From an uncultured Collinsella sp. (lineage in GTDB: Bacteria > Actinomycetota > Coriobacteriia > Coriobacteriales > Coriobacteriaceae): a stretch of DNA of 64,000 nt. The first letter of the stretch is position 1; each line of letters begins with the position of its first letter. The stretch lies in the NCBI GenBank assembly GCA_900541695.1, contig UQKL01000003.1, positions 74,740-138,739 of the forward strand, given 5' to 3'. The notes beneath the pieces are model-generated. The model made no database searches, was not told the origin of the DNA, and saw nothing but the letters and a program-made list of their open reading frames with translations. The position numbers and the translations under genes are program-made. Shown one piece after another: positions 17,226 to 27,651 of this stretch.

Positions 17226-20200
17226 ATGGAGCAGGGGACGTTTGCGCAGGCGCTTCGTAAGGAGGCGGCGCTCAGCAGTACCTTTATGAAGGGGCGCTCG
17301 CTCATGCTCAACGGCGCCGTGCTGTCGTTTGAGGACTCCGGCTCGCGCTTCTCCAAAAATGTGACTATTGAGGGCACGGTGCGCGGCTCGCGCGGCGACC
17401 TGTACAAGACGCACGTGGCGCTCGACATGGACGAGCACGAGGTTGTCGACTACGACTGCGATTGCCCCGCCGCCTTCCGCTATTCCGGCATGTGCAAGCA
17501 CGCTATCGCCACGGCGCTGGCGTATCTGGATGCCAGTGGCGCCGAGCCCGTCGAGGGCTTGCGTACGCCGGTCCGCACGTTTACGGCACCGCCCGCACAG
17601 TCAAAGCAGCCCACACACCCCGCGCCCACCGCATCTGCGGTCAACCCCAATTTTCCCTTCCCGGCACCCGTCCCCACGAGCCCGAGCCTTGTGGCGGCGC
17701 TTTCCGATCTTTCGGACGCGCGCATGGACGAGCTCGTGGCTATGCGTCGCAAGTTCGCCGGCACCATTGACCCCGATGCGCCCAAGGCAGTGCTGGAGCC
17801 CTCGCTGGTGCCGTACTACAATCCGCTGTTTGCCGATCGTTTTAACTGGGCACTCGAGTTTCGCATTCGCTGCGGTTCGGTGTCCTACGTGGTTAAGGAT
17901 ATCGACGGCATGGCCGATGCCTATGTGCGCGGCGGTACGTTCTCCTATGGCAAGAAGCTTACGTTTGTCCATGTGCCCGAGGCATTCGATGACGTGTCGA
18001 CAAAGCTGCTTGACTTTGTTGCAATGACGGTCGCCTACCTAGGTGATATTACGAGCTCGCGCTCGGCATCGTACGACTTTGCCCGCAGCGGCTTTGTCGC
18101 CGAGCGTCAGTTGCCGGTATCCGAGTATTCCGTCGTGTCCGTGCTGGACCTGCTGCGTGGCAGGACCCTGTCCTTTGAGCCTGCTTGGTCGCGGGGGACG
18201 ACGACGCATCGCGCCTACGAGGTGGCGGTCGAGCCGTCGCCGCAGGGGGAGGGCGAAGTCCCGGCCAAGCGCCCGCCGCTCCTTGCCGCCAAGATTGCAC
18301 CGGCGGCGGGAGGCAGCTACGACTTGCGTCTGCCGGCCGATACGTATTGCTTTGTCGCTGGTGACGCAGCCTATCTGGTCGATACGCGCCGCGCACGCCG
18401 TAGCGACACGGCGTTTGCCCAGCATGCGGCACCGTTCCTATCGCACTTGTTGCCCTGCCGCACGCCGGTCCATATCGCCGCCGACCAGGTGGGCGAGTTC
18501 TGCCGCATGGCGCTGCCTATCTTGCGCGACTACACCGACCTGACCGCTCCCGCCGCGCTCGACGCCGTGGCGCCCGAGCCGAGCTTTGCCATGGCGATCG
18601 GCGTCGACGATGGTCTTGTGACCTGCAAGATTACGGTGACCTACGGCGATTGGTCGGCAGATCTCTTTAGTCTTGGTGCTCCGGGCAGTCCCTTCGAAGA
18701 ACAACGCCCCGGCGTTCCGCCCCGCGATACGGTGGCGGAGTTTCGCGTTATGGACACGGCTGCCCTGTACTTCGATTTCTACGAGGGCGGCCTGGCATTT
18801 GAGGAGCGCGATGACGCCCGCCTGTTCCACTTGCTGACCGAGGGCCTGTCTGCCCTGTCCGAACTGGGCGAGATCATGCTCAGCGATCGCCTGCGCCAGA
18901 TCTCGGTCCGTCCTGCGCCCAAGCTTTCGGTGCGTGCGACCGTCAAGAGCAACTTGCTCGACGTCGAGCTGGGTGCGAGCGGGCTTTCAGCGGCTGACCT
19001 TGCCATCTATCTCGATTCGTATAAGCGCCACCAGACGTTTGCGCGCCTTACGTCCGGTGACATCGTTCGCCTGGACGAGGGCGCTCGTGCCGCGTTTGGT
19101 CTTGCCGAGGACCTGGGCGTCGATGCCGTCGACCTGCTCGACGGCGTGTCGCTTCCCGCCTCGAGCACCCTTTTTGTCGACAGCATGCTCGCGCGCACGC
19201 CGGCGCTCGAGGCCGATCGCGACGCCGCGTTCCGCCGCACCGTCGAGCGTCTGGACACGCTCGGCAAGATGGACTTTACGGTGCCCGCCTCGCTCAAGGC
19301 TACGCTGCGTGGCTACCAGGTCGACGGCTATCAGTGGCTCGGCTCGCTTGAGCACTTGGGCCTCGGCGGCATCTTGGCCGACGATATGGGCTTGGGCAAA
19401 ACGCTGCAGATGATCGCACATATCCTGGCGCGCGTGGAGGCGGGGGATACCAAGCCCACGCTCGTGGTATGCCCCGCGTCGCTCGTGTACAACTGGGCTG
19501 CCGAGTTGGAGCGCTTTGCCCCCTCGCTTGATGTGTGCGCCATCGTGGGCGCCAAAGCCCAGCGTCGCGTGCAAATTGCCGGCGCAGCCGAGCACAACGT
19601 GGTCGTGACGTCGTATGACCTCATGCGCCGCGACATCGACGAATACATCGAGCAGGACTTTACCCGCGTGGTGCTCGACGAGGCCCAGTACATTAAAAAC
19701 CCGCTCACCCAGGTGGCGCGCGCCGCCAAGCGCCTGCCGGCCGGCGTGCGCTTTGCCTTGACGGGAACGCCCATCGAAAACCGCCTGTCCGAGCTCTGGA
19801 GTATCTTCGACTTTTTGATGCCGGGTCTTCTGGGCACGCGCGACTCATTTGCCAAGCGCTTTGAGAGTCCCGTCGAGCATGCTGAGGGCGATAGTGCCGC
19901 TCGTCTGCAGGCGCTCGTATCGCCGTTTGTGCTGCGTCGCGTCAAGGAAGAGGTGGTGGCCGATCTGCCCGAGAAGATCGAGGATACGGTGATGGCGCAG
20001 CTTACCGGCGAGCAGCGCAAGCTCTACCTGGCCAACCAGGACCGCATTGCCCAGCAAGTGCAGCACCGCGAGGCCGGGGAGTTTAAGAAAGACAAGCTCA
20101 AGGTACTTGCCGAGCTCACCAAGCTGCGTCAGATCTGCTGCGACCCGCATCTGCACTATGCGGACTACAAGGCGGGAAGCGCCAAGCTCGATACGTGCAT

Positions 20201-20699
20201 GGAGCTCGTTCACGGCGCGCTTGACGGCGGTCACCGCATCTTGCTGTTCAGCCAGTTTACGGGCATGCTCGATATCATTGGCAAGCGCCTGGTCAAGGAG
20301 GATATCGCCTTTCTTAAGCTTACGGGCGCATCGTCTAAGGAGAGTCGCGCCAAGATGGTTGCGCAGTTCCAAGCGGGCGAGGTGCCGGTGTTCTTGATTT
20401 CGCTCAAGGCGGGCGGCGTGGGCCTTAATTTGACGGCTGCCGACGTGGTCATCCACTACGACCCGTGGTGGAACGTGGCGGCGCAGGACCAGGCGACCGA
20501 CCGCGCCCACCGCATTGGCCAGCAGCACACCGTGACCGTGTACAAGCTCATCGCCAAGGACACGATCGAGGAACGCATCATGCAGATGCAGGAGTCCAAA
20601 CGCGACCTGGTCAACAGCGTGCTCGGCGGCGACGGCATCTCCTCGGCGCTTTTTACCCGCGAAGATGTTCTGGCGCTGCTGGGCGGCGACGGGCGCTAA
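17226..20699 (+). CDS. SWIM zinc-finger SNF2-family helicase
   Basis: A 1157-aa Swi2/Snf2 ATPase. The N-terminal SWIM motif CDCP...CKH (residues 77-92) is a C-x-C-xn-C-x-H zinc site. A Pro/Ala linker and a middle region follow. The SNF2 core begins near 695 (LRGYQVDGYQWLG), with Walker A DDMGLGKT near 718 and Walker B DEAQYIKN near 817. The helicase C domain includes SLKAGGVGLNLTAAD and QATDRAHRIGQ, the hallmark of SNF2 motif VI. The ATG at 17226 is chosen because GGAGGAAG precedes it; a TTG ten codons upstream is unlikely. Bacterial members of this type have been linked to DNA translocation and RNA polymerase recycling, but the exact role is unknown. Confidence 0.92.
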   Translation: MEQGTFAQALRKEAALSSTFMKGRSLMLNGAVLSFEDSGSRFSKNVTIEGTVRGSRGDLYKTHVALDMDEHEVVDYDCDCPAAFRYSGMCKHAIATALAYLDASGAEPVEGLRTPVRTFTAPPAQSKQPTHPAPTASAVNPNFPFPAPVPTSPSLVAALSDLSDARMDELVAMRRKFAGTIDPDAPKAVLEPSLVPYYNPLFADRFNWALEFRIRCGSVSYVVKDIDGMADAYVRGGTFSYGKKLTFVHVPEAFDDVSTKLLDFVAMTVAYLGDITSSRSASYDFARSGFVAERQLPVSEYSVVSVLDLLRGRTLSFEPAWSRGTTTHRAYEVAVEPSPQGEGEVPAKRPPLLAAKIAPAAGGSYDLRLPADTYCFVAGDAAYLVDTRRARRSDTAFAQHAAPFLSHLLPCRTPVHIAADQVGEFCRMALPILRDYTDLTAPAALDAVAPEPSFAMAIGVDDGLVTCKITVTYGDWSADLFSLGAPGSPFEEQRPGVPPRDTVAEFRVMDTAALYFDFYEGGLAFEERDDARLFHLLTEGLSALSELGEIMLSDRLRQISVRPAPKLSVRATVKSNLLDVELGASGLSAADLAIYLDSYKRHQTFARLTSGDIVRLDEGARAAFGLAEDLGVDAVDLLDGVSLPASSTLFVDSMLARTPALEADRDAAFRRTVERLDTLGKMDFTVPASLKATLRGYQVDGYQWLGSLEHLGLGGILADDMGLGKTLQMIAHILARVEAGDTKPTLVVCPASLVYNWAAELERFAPSLDVCAIVGAKAQRRVQIAGAAEHNVVVTSYDLMRRDIDEYIEQDFTRVVLDEAQYIKNPLTQVARAAKRLPAGVRFALTGTPIENRLSELWSIFDFLMPGLLGTRDSFAKRFESPVEHAEGDSAARLQALVSPFVLRRVKEEVVADLPEKIEDTVMAQLTGEQRKLYLANQDRIAQQVQHREAGEFKKDKLKVLAELTKLRQICCDPHLHYADYKAGSAKLDTCMELVHGALDGGHRILLFSQFTGMLDIIGKRLVKEDIAFLKLTGASSKESRAKMVAQFQAGEVPVFLISLKAGGVGLNLTAADVVIHYDPWWNVAAQDQATDRAHRIGQQHTVTVYKLIAKDTIEERIMQMQESKRDLVNSVLGGDGISSALFTREDVLALLGGDGR

Positions 20700-20849
20700 C
20701 CCGCTCGGGTGGGGCCGCCAGGACGGATGGCACACGCTGCCCCATCGTCCCCGCCCGTTATGTGTTCATTTGCAATGTCGTGGATGGTTTGTCTGCCTTT
20801 GGGCATAAGAACCGTCAAGAACATTGGCACATCAGCAAAGGAGAACATC

Positions 20850-21212
20850 ATGGCGAAATTCTTTAAGGACTCCGATGGCAAGCTTGTTGCTGCCCTTGGC
20901 GACGACGTTGCGACCCCTGCCGGCTGCACGGAGTTGACGGCGAACACCGAGGACGCGGCGCACGAGAAGCATGTGCCCGTTGTCGAGATCGAGCGCGACG
21001 GCCACGTCATTCGCGCGCGCGTGGGCTCGACGGAGCACCCCATGCTGCCCGAGCACTACATCGAGTGGATCGCGCTTGAGGCCGAGGGCCGCCTGGAGGT
21101 CCATTACCTTGAGCCCGGCATGAAGCCCACGACGTTTTTCGCTGGCGGCTCCAAGACTGGTACCGTCTATGCCTACTGCAACCTGCATGGGCTGTGGTCC
21201 GCGACGTTCTAG
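20850..21212 (+). CDS. Superoxide reductase (desulfoferrodoxin/neelaredoxin type)
   Basis: A 120-aa single-domain superoxide reductase that reduces superoxide to hydrogen peroxide at a mononuclear iron site, as used by anaerobes. The ligands are visible: EKHVP (His), STEHPMLPEHYIEW (two His) and YCNLHGLW (Cys and His). The extra N-terminal desulforedoxin domain of class I enzymes is absent; the first 35 residues look like a short KFFKDSDGKLVAAL lead. An AAAGGAG site precedes the ATG at 20850, so longer upstream starts are rejected. It is followed by a strong terminator, so it is probably a single gene. Confidence 0.93.
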   Translation: MAKFFKDSDGKLVAALGDDVATPAGCTELTANTEDAAHEKHVPVVEIERDGHVIRARVGSTEHPMLPEHYIEWIALEAEGRLEVHYLEPGMKPTTFFAGGSKTGTVYAYCNLHGLWSATF

Positions 21213-21258
21213 GAGCGCGCCCCCGCTCGGGGTATCATAGCTAGCATATGCACATGCG

Positions 21259-21290
21259 AGCGCCGGCTGCATTATGCGGCCGGCGCTTTT
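21259..21290 (+). terminator. Intrinsic terminator after superoxide reductase
   Basis: AGCGCCGGCTGC (21259-21270) pairs with GCGGCCGGCGCT (21276-21287) and TTTT follows. Confidence 0.85.
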
Positions 21291-21328
21291 ACTACGGCAA
21301 CGACGATTTACGACGGAAAGGCTGGGCC

Positions 21329-23314
21329 ATGAAGCTCGCACTTGCACAGATCGATATGCGCCTGGGTGACATCGAGGGCATTTGCGGCCGCATCGAGGAC
21401 CAGGCTCGCCTGGCTCATGAGCGCGGCGCGCGCGTGCTGTGCGTTCCGGCCCCGCTCTTTATGGGCGCCATGCCGGGCAGCCTGGTGGGCGCTGCCGATT
21501 TTGAGCACGATATGCTGACGGGCTTGACGGGCGTTGCCGAGCGCATCCAAGAGCTCGACATGATCTGCATCGTGCCCTCTGCGGTTTCGTTTGAGGGCCA
21601 GCCTCTGCTCGACTACATGATGCTTAAGGATGGTCGCGTGGTGCCCGCGCGCGCAAGCATCGCCCTGCAGCGTGGCGAGAGCAACGACGCGCGTTGGGCA
21701 CCGCCGGTGTTTGACGTGGACGGCGTGCGCATCGCCGTGGTGTTTGACCTAGATCGCGAGCTCGAGATGCTGCCGACCGGCGTCGACCTCATCGCCTATT
21801 TCCAGTTCAACGCGTTTGACATGACCGATCGCGAGACAGCCGCCATTGCCGCCGTGCGCAGCGGTGTCTACCGCAAGATCGCGTCCAAGCGCAGCGTATG
21901 GTTTGCCTGCATGGCGCCGATTGGTGCCTATGACGAGTCGGTGTATACCGGCGGATCGTTTGTGCTCGACGATTGCGGCCGCGTGGTGGCCCAGGCGCCG
22001 TGCTTTGAGGAGAGCCTGCTGGTTCAGGAGATTCAGCGCGGCGTGATGCTCGATGCCCTGGAGGACCACGAGCTGCCCGAGTTTCGTTCCGAGGAGTGGC
22101 TGTGGCAGGCGCTGGTGCTTGCCGTACGCGACAATGCCCGCGCTCGCGGCGCCTCGCGTGCCGTGGTGGCGCTCGAGGGCGATTTGCCGTCGTCCCTGTT
22201 GGCGGCGCTTGCCGTCGATGCCTTGGGTCCGCGTAATGTGATTGGCCTGGTGCTGGGGCGCAATCGCATCTTTACGCCGGCGCAGGAGGAGGCCGAAGCC
22301 GCCCGTTGTTCTGCTGTGCGCTCAATCGCCGAGCGCTTGCACATTCGCACCGTCGAGCGCGATGCGCCAGATGCGGCGCGCGTGTTCGACCGCGACGTGT
22401 CGGCGGGCGATGCCGAACGCCTGCGTTCGCGTGCGCTGGGCCTGATGCTCGAGGATACGGCGCTCGAGCTGGGCGCCATGGCGTTGAGCCCGCTTTCCAA
22501 GACCGAGTACGCGCTGGCGGCGCCCGCGCTGTCCGGCGGCTACCAGGGCGACTTTGCGCCCTTTGGGGATGTGTATCTGTCGACGCTCGAGTTTGTGGCA
22601 CGCGTGCGCAACCGTGCTTCGGCCGTGGTGCCCCAAGAGCTCGTGACGCTCAACGCGGTAGAGGATTGCATGGATCGCGTGCTGGCGCAGGCACTCTCGA
22701 TGCTCGCCGGCCCGGTTGATATGCTCGATCGCGCGGCGCAGCTGCTGGGCGGGCTTGAGCCGGGCGAGGTCGATGGTGCGCTCGAGTCGCACGTGGACCG
22801 CAGCCGTCCCTTTGACGACATCCCGATGGCCGCCGCCAAGCCCGAGGCCTGCTCGCTGCTGCTGATGCTTGTGCGCCAGGGTGAGGCTGCCCGTCGCATG
22901 CTACCGACGGCGCCGATCGTTTCGGCCCGTTCGTTTGTCGAGCGCGCCTGGCCGTACATGCTTGCGTGGTCCGATCTGGGGCTCAACGGTAAGGAGCGCA
23001 TGACGGTTGATTCTCTGGCACGCGCCGAGGTGCGCCGCTTTGCCGACGACGATACGAGTGACCGTATGCGCGGCGAGATGATGGGCATATTGGGCGAGCT
23101 GTTGGGTATTTCGCCCGAGCAGATGGAAGAGCTGCGCTCCGAGGACGGTCAGCGTCGTCTGCATGAGGGCATGAAAAAGTTTGAGGGTGAGGTCCAGGAC
23201 GCCATCGACAAGATGATGGGCGGCCAGGGCGGACCGCAGGGTGGGCCCCAGGGAGGTCCGATGCCGCATCCGCCGGTGGATCCCCGACAGTTCCCGTTCT
23301 TCTCGCAGAACTAA
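21329..23314 (+). CDS. NAD+ synthase-like protein with degenerate synthetase loop
   Basis: A 661-aa protein with the two-domain outline of glutamine-dependent NAD synthase (NadE). Residues 1-260 are nitrilase-like (MKLALAQIDMRLGDIEGICGRI; YRKIASKRSVWFACMAPIGAYDE). Residues 285-480 resemble the synthetase: LSPLSKTEYALAA...GDFAPFGDVYLSTLEF parallels the LGTxNKSE...GDxxPIGDLYKT region. The ATP-binding SGGxDS loop is replaced by EGDLPSSLLAAL, and I do not see the nitrilase catalytic Cys in its usual GVxICYD-like context (here RIAVVFDLDRE). The protein is therefore probably not an active synthase. The C-terminus ends in a Gly-Gln-Pro-rich tail (GGQGGPQGGPQGGP). A GGAAAGG site precedes the ATG. Confidence 0.75.
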   Translation: MKLALAQIDMRLGDIEGICGRIEDQARLAHERGARVLCVPAPLFMGAMPGSLVGAADFEHDMLTGLTGVAERIQELDMICIVPSAVSFEGQPLLDYMMLKDGRVVPARASIALQRGESNDARWAPPVFDVDGVRIAVVFDLDRELEMLPTGVDLIAYFQFNAFDMTDRETAAIAAVRSGVYRKIASKRSVWFACMAPIGAYDESVYTGGSFVLDDCGRVVAQAPCFEESLLVQEIQRGVMLDALEDHELPEFRSEEWLWQALVLAVRDNARARGASRAVVALEGDLPSSLLAALAVDALGPRNVIGLVLGRNRIFTPAQEEAEAARCSAVRSIAERLHIRTVERDAPDAARVFDRDVSAGDAERLRSRALGLMLEDTALELGAMALSPLSKTEYALAAPALSGGYQGDFAPFGDVYLSTLEFVARVRNRASAVVPQELVTLNAVEDCMDRVLAQALSMLAGPVDMLDRAAQLLGGLEPGEVDGALESHVDRSRPFDDIPMAAAKPEACSLLLMLVRQGEAARRMLPTAPIVSARSFVERAWPYMLAWSDLGLNGKERMTVDSLARAEVRRFADDDTSDRMRGEMMGILGELLGISPEQMEELRSEDGQRRLHEGMKKFEGEVQDAIDKMMGGQGGPQGGPQGGPMPHPPVDPRQFPFFSQN

Positions 23315-23451
23315 CTATGGGATGGGATTCGCTCCCAACCCCGATACTTCAACTAAGCGTCTTGGCCCCGTTGTGTTATTCTAGAACAGACGTTCGTGAA
23401 TAGTGCGCGGGGCCTTGCCTTGTGCTTGGCAAAAGACGAGGGGAGGTCGGC

Positions 23452-23973
23452 TTGGTTATCTTGGGTATCGACCCCGGTTTGGCCCATACGGGCTGGGGGA
23501 TTATCGAGGAGCGACGTGGCGAGGTTCGCTGCCGTGCCTACGGTTGTATCGAGACCAGCGCGGGCAGCCCGCTCGCGGTGCGCCTGTCGCATATCGCCCA
23601 CGACCTCAAGGGCGTCGTCGAACGCTACCGTCCCGATACCGCGGCTATCGAGAGCATCTACTTTGGCGCTAACGTCCGCTCGGCCATCCCCACGGCGCAT
23701 GCCCGCGGTGCCGCGCTCGTGGCGCTTTCGGAATGCGCGCTCGAGATTGGCGAATACACGCCCATGCAGATTAAGCAGGCCGTGGTGGGCACGGGTGCCG
23801 CAGACAAGCGGCAGGTTGCCTACATGGTGCGCACGCTCACGCAGCTCGATCACGACCCTCACCCAGACCATGCCGCCGATGCCCTAGCTTGCGCCATCTG
23901 TCACGTTAACCTAAGCCGCACCCGGGCGCTTACCGGCGGCGAGTTCTATCAACAGAGAGGAACCGGATACTGA
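23452..23973 (+). CDS. ruvC: Holliday junction endodeoxyribonuclease RuvC
   Basis: The resolvase that nicks Holliday junctions symmetrically. The catalytic acidic residues are visible: Asp in ILGIDPGLAHTGWG (residue 7), Glu in AAIESIYFG, and the C-terminal HPDHAADALACAICH. The TTG start at 23452 is preferred because it gives the family-standard beginning (M)VILGIDPG and is preceded by GGGGAGG; a GTG ten codons earlier (23422) is possible. The length, 173 aa, is usual. The stop overlaps the ruvA start (TGATG), so ruvCAB is a coupled operon. Confidence 0.95.
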   Translation: MVILGIDPGLAHTGWGIIEERRGEVRCRAYGCIETSAGSPLAVRLSHIAHDLKGVVERYRPDTAAIESIYFGANVRSAIPTAHARGAALVALSECALEIGEYTPMQIKQAVVGTGAADKRQVAYMVRTLTQLDHDPHPDHAADALACAICHVNLSRTRALTGGEFYQQRGTGY

Positions 23974-24593
23974 TGATCTCCCAGCTCCATGGAACGCTTA
24001 TCGAGGCCACGATGAGCTCGGCCGTCGTCGATGTGTCGGGCGTGGGCTTTGAGCTCGGTATTTCGGGCAGCACTGCCGCCACGCTGCCTACGCCCGGCGG
24101 TGAGGTTCGCCTCTATACCCGCATGCAGGTGCGCGAGGACGCCATGACGCTTTTTGGCTTTGCTTCCAAGGACGAGCGCACGATGTTCGATCGGCTCGTT
24201 TCTGTCTCGGGCGTCGGTCCACGCCTGGCGCTTGCCGTGCTTTCCACCTATACCGTGGGACAGCTGTATTCCCTGGTAATGGCCGAGGATGACAAGGGCA
24301 TGGCCAAGGTGCCCGGTGTGGGCAAAAAGACCGCCCAACGCCTCATCTTGGAGCTCAAGAGTACCTTTGCCAAGGACAAGGGCTTTGTTCCGGTCGACGT
24401 AATTCCCGGTCAGGTTGCGATGCCGGTTCCCGCCGCCGCTCCCTCGGCGATCGATGACGCCCGCGCGGCGCTCCTTTCCATGGGCTTTAGCCCTCAGGAG
24501 ACCGAGGTTGCCCTGAGCGGGTATGATGGGCAGGATATGCGTGTCGAGGATCTGCTCGGCGCGGCGCTTAAGCGACTCGGAATGGATGCGTGA
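23973..24593 (+). CDS. ruvA: Holliday junction branch migration protein RuvA
   Basis: A 206-aa RuvA, the junction-binding tetramer that loads RuvB. The N-terminal OB-fold begins [31 protein letters not shown], and the two helix-hairpin-helix motifs are visible as [14 protein letters not shown] and [17 protein letters not shown]. The C-terminal RuvB-binding UBA-like domain is [20 protein letters not shown]. Start and stop overlap ruvC and ruvB by single-base TGATG junctions. Confidence 0.97.
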   Translation: MISQLHGTLIEATMSSAVVDVSGVGFELGISGSTAATLPTPGGEVRLYTRMQVREDAMTLFGFASKDERTMFDRLVSVSGVGPRLALAVLSTYTVGQLYSLVMAEDDKGMAKVPGVGKKTAQRLILELKSTFAKDKGFVPVDVIPGQVAMPVPAAAPSAIDDARAALLSMGFSPQETEVALSGYDGQDMRVEDLLGAALKRLGMDA

Positions 24594-25660
24594 TGTGGGA
24601 AGCCGATGACTCTCAGGACCTGTGGGCGACGCCCGGCAACTCGCCGGCGGCATCCATGGCGCACGGTGAGCGCATGGTGGGCTCGGAGCTGACGCCCGAA
24701 GACCTCGATGTCGACCGTACCCTGCGTCCCCAGCGCCTGGACGACTACTGCGGTCAGGAGCATATCAAGCAGAGCCTTCGCGTGCTGATCGAGGCGGCGC
24801 AGAGCCGTGGCGAGACGCTCGACCACGTGATCTTCTCGGGTCCTCCGGGCCTGGGCAAGACCACGCTGGCTACCGTTATCGCCAACGAGCTGGGCGCTCA
24901 GATCAAGACGACGAGTGGCCCGGCCATTGCGCGTACCGGCGACCTCGCGGCTATCCTGACTAACTTGCAGCCGGGTGACGTACTGTTTATCGACGAGATC
25001 CACCGACTCAACCGTTCGGTCGAGGAAGTTCTGTATCCCGCGATGGAGGACTTTGCGCTCGATATCGTTATCGGTAAGGGTCCGGCGGCGCGCTCGATTC
25101 GCCTGGATATCCCTAAGTTCACGCTGGTGGCGGCAACGACTCGCTCGGGCATGCTGACCGGCCCGCTGCGCGACCGCTTTGGCATTTCGTATCGCCTGGA
25201 TTACTACACGGTCGAGGAGCTTGCCCAGATCGTGACCCGCTCGGCGACCATCTTGGGCGTGACGATAGACCATCCGAGTGCGCTCGAGATCGGCTCGCGT
25301 TCGCGTGGCACGCCGCGCCTGGCCAACCGTCTGCTCAAACGCGTGCGCGACTATGCGCAGGTGCGCGGCAACGGTCCTATTGAGCTTGATATTTGCCGTC
25401 AGGCACTCGAGTTCTTCGAGATTGATGAGCTTGGTCTGGACTGGATGGATATTCGCATCTTGGAGACGCTCGCCAAGACGTTCTCCGGCCGTGCCGTGGG
25501 CCTGACGACCCTTGCCAGCGCGGTGGGCGAGGACCCGGGTACGCTCGAGGATGTCTATGAGCCCTATCTGCTGCAGTGCGGCTTGATGATTCGCACGCCC
25601 CAGGGCCGTCAGGCAACGCTTCGCACCTTTGAGCACTTGGGGATTGAACCTACCATTTAG
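24593..25660 (+). CDS. ruvB: Holliday junction branch migration ATPase RuvB
   Basis: A 355-aa AAA+ motor. Walker A is GPPGLGKTT, Walker B is [13 protein letters not shown], sensor 1 is [20 protein letters not shown] (the RuvB signature with the arginine finger), and the winged-helix domain ends [18 protein letters not shown]. The ATG at 24593 overlaps the ruvA stop; a GTG one codon upstream is in frame. It has a ~45-residue N-terminal extension before the canonical [15 protein letters not shown] start. No clear terminator follows. Confidence 0.97.
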   Translation: MWEADDSQDLWATPGNSPAASMAHGERMVGSELTPEDLDVDRTLRPQRLDDYCGQEHIKQSLRVLIEAAQSRGETLDHVIFSGPPGLGKTTLATVIANELGAQIKTTSGPAIARTGDLAAILTNLQPGDVLFIDEIHRLNRSVEEVLYPAMEDFALDIVIGKGPAARSIRLDIPKFTLVAATTRSGMLTGPLRDRFGISYRLDYYTVEELAQIVTRSATILGVTIDHPSALEIGSRSRGTPRLANRLLKRVRDYAQVRGNGPIELDICRQALEFFEIDELGLDWMDIRILETLAKTFSGRAVGLTTLASAVGEDPGTLEDVYEPYLLQCGLMIRTPQGRQATLRTFEHLGIEPTI

Positions 25661-25804
25661 GGCGCTTTGTTTTGGCGGGCTGTTAAGCTATCGCTGAGCA
25701 TTGGATAAACATATCGCCATTCATCGGTTACGGGTGTTTTACTATTGCGCGCCCGTGCTATGCTGAATTGGTCTTTTTCTCATTCGGTAACGAAAGGACC
25801 GCCC

Positions 25805-27472
25805 ATGCCTACTGACATCGAAATCGCACGTTCTGTCACGCCGCTGCCTATTACCGAGGTGGCCAAGAACGCCGGCGTCGACGTTAAGCACCTGATTCCG
25901 TACGGCTTCGACAAGGCTAAGGTCGATTATTCACTGCTCAACGAGCCGACTGATCACCAGGCCAAGCTCGTCCTCGTGACCGCTATCAACCCAACGCCTG
26001 CGGGCGAGGGCAAGACCACCACGACCATCGGTCTGGCCGACGGCCTGCGCCGTCGCGGCGTCAAGAGCGCCGTGGCCCTGCGCGAGCCTTCGCTTGGCCC
26101 CGTCTTTGGCGTTAAGGGCGGCGCTGCCGGCGGCGGCTGGGCTCAGGTCATCCCCATGGAGGATATCAACCTGCACTTTACCGGCGACTTCCATGCCATC
26201 GGTGCTGCCAACAACCTGCTGGCCGCCATGCTCGACAACCATATTCAGCAGGGCAACCAGCTTGGCATCGACGTTAAACGCATCACTTGGAAGCGCGTCG
26301 TCGATATGAACGACCGTCAGCTGCGCCACGTCATCGACGGTATTGGCGGTAAGGCCCAGGGCGTGCCGCGCGAGGACGGCTTCGATATCACCGTCGCCTC
26401 CGAGGTCATGGCAATCCTGTGCCTGTCTACGAGCATTAACGACCTCAAGGAGCGCCTGGGCGAGATCGTCGTCGGCTACAGCTTTGCCGGCGAGCCTGTC
26501 CGTGCCCGCGACCTTAAGGCCCAGGGTGCCATGGCCGCGTTGCTTAAGGACGCGCTCAAGCCCAACCTGGTGCAAACGCTCGAGGGCACGCCCGCGTTTG
26601 TCCACGGCGGCCCCTTCGCCAACATCGCCCACGGCTGCAACTCTATCATGGCCACGCGTATGGCGATGCGCTTTGGCGATGTTGCCATTACCGAGGCCGG
26701 CTTCGGTGCCGATCTGGGTGCCGAGAAGTTCCTCGACATCAAGTGCCGTATGACGGGCGTTCGCCCCAGCGCCGTCGTGGTCGTCGCGACCGCTCGTGCG
26801 CTGAAGTACAACGGTGGCGTCGCCAAGGCCGACCTCAACGAGGAGAACCTCGAGGCACTCAAGGCCGGCATGCCCAACCTGCTGCGTCACGTCGACAACA
26901 TCCAGAACGTTTATGGTCTGCCCTGCGTGGTCGCCATCAACCGCTTCCCGACGGACACCGAGGCCGAGCTTGCGCTCATCGAGTCCGAGTGTCAGAAGCT
27001 CGGCGTCAACGTTAAGCTTTCCGAGGTCTGGGCCAAGGGCGGCGAGGGCGCGCTCGAGCTTGCCGATGAGGTCATGCGTCTGATTGAGCAGCCGAGCGAG
27101 CTCAAGTTTGCCTATGAGGACGGCGCCGATGTGGCCGACGCTCTTGAGGCCATTGCCATCAAGGTCTACCGCGCCGACGGCGTCGACTTTACGCCGGCCG
27201 CCAAGCGCCAGCTCGCCGAGCTGCGCGAGAACGGCTTTGGCAACCTGCCGGTGTGCGTGGCCAAGACGCAGTACAGCTTTAGCGACAACGCCAAGGCCCT
27301 GGGCGCTCCCGAGAACTTCCGCATCACGGTGCGCGAGCTCAAGGTTTCCGCCGGTGCCCACTTTGTGGTCGCATTGACTGGCAGTGTTCTGACCATGCCG
27401 GGCTTGCCCAAGGTCCCCGCGGCTGAGAACATCGACGTCGACAGCGACGGCAACATCACCGGCCTGTTCTAA
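25805..27472 (+). CDS. fhs: Formate--tetrahydrofolate ligase
   Basis: The 555-aa enzyme converts formate, ATP and THF into 10-formyl-THF, feeding purine synthesis and, in anaerobes, reversible one-carbon flow. The P-loop [11 protein letters not shown] lies at residues 64-74, with the folate/formyl-phosphate region [18 protein letters not shown] shortly after, both hallmarks of Fhs. A GAAAGGA site precedes the ATG. Upstream I see no THF riboswitch, only ordinary intergenic DNA. A strong terminator follows. It links functionally to the cyclodeaminase and folD genes 8-9 kb away. Confidence 0.97.
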   Translation: MPTDIEIARSVTPLPITEVAKNAGVDVKHLIPYGFDKAKVDYSLLNEPTDHQAKLVLVTAINPTPAGEGKTTTTIGLADGLRRRGVKSAVALREPSLGPVFGVKGGAAGGGWAQVIPMEDINLHFTGDFHAIGAANNLLAAMLDNHIQQGNQLGIDVKRITWKRVVDMNDRQLRHVIDGIGGKAQGVPREDGFDITVASEVMAILCLSTSINDLKERLGEIVVGYSFAGEPVRARDLKAQGAMAALLKDALKPNLVQTLEGTPAFVHGGPFANIAHGCNSIMATRMAMRFGDVAITEAGFGADLGAEKFLDIKCRMTGVRPSAVVVVATARALKYNGGVAKADLNEENLEALKAGMPNLLRHVDNIQNVYGLPCVVAINRFPTDTEAELALIESECQKLGVNVKLSEVWAKGGEGALELADEVMRLIEQPSELKFAYEDGADVADALEAIAIKVYRADGVDFTPAAKRQLAELRENGFGNLPVCVAKTQYSFSDNAKALGAPENFRITVRELKVSAGAHFVVALTGSVLTMPGLPKVPAAENIDVDSDGNITGLF

Positions 27473-27497
27473 GCCTGTTGCCCCTAGCTGCCTGCCC

Positions 27498-27534
27498 GCC
27501 CCGCCGTGCCCCCAAGGCCCGGCGGGGCTTTTTT
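27498..27534 (+). terminator. Intrinsic terminator after fhs
   Basis: GCCCCGCCG pairs with CGGCGGGGC around a ~12-base loop, and a run of six T residues follows. Confidence 0.9.
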
Positions 27535-27651
27535 ATCCTTAGGCCCGCGCATGTCTTGTAGATACCGACGGGCTCTGCCCATCATAGGCTTTTGCGCGGG
27601 TAGAATGCATGGATAACTTGATGCTCACGCGCGACGGAAAGGAATCGTTGC

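Noticed and set aside
25661-25804. THF riboswitch upstream of fhs
   Set aside because: No sequence or pairing resembling the known THF-I or THF-II cores.
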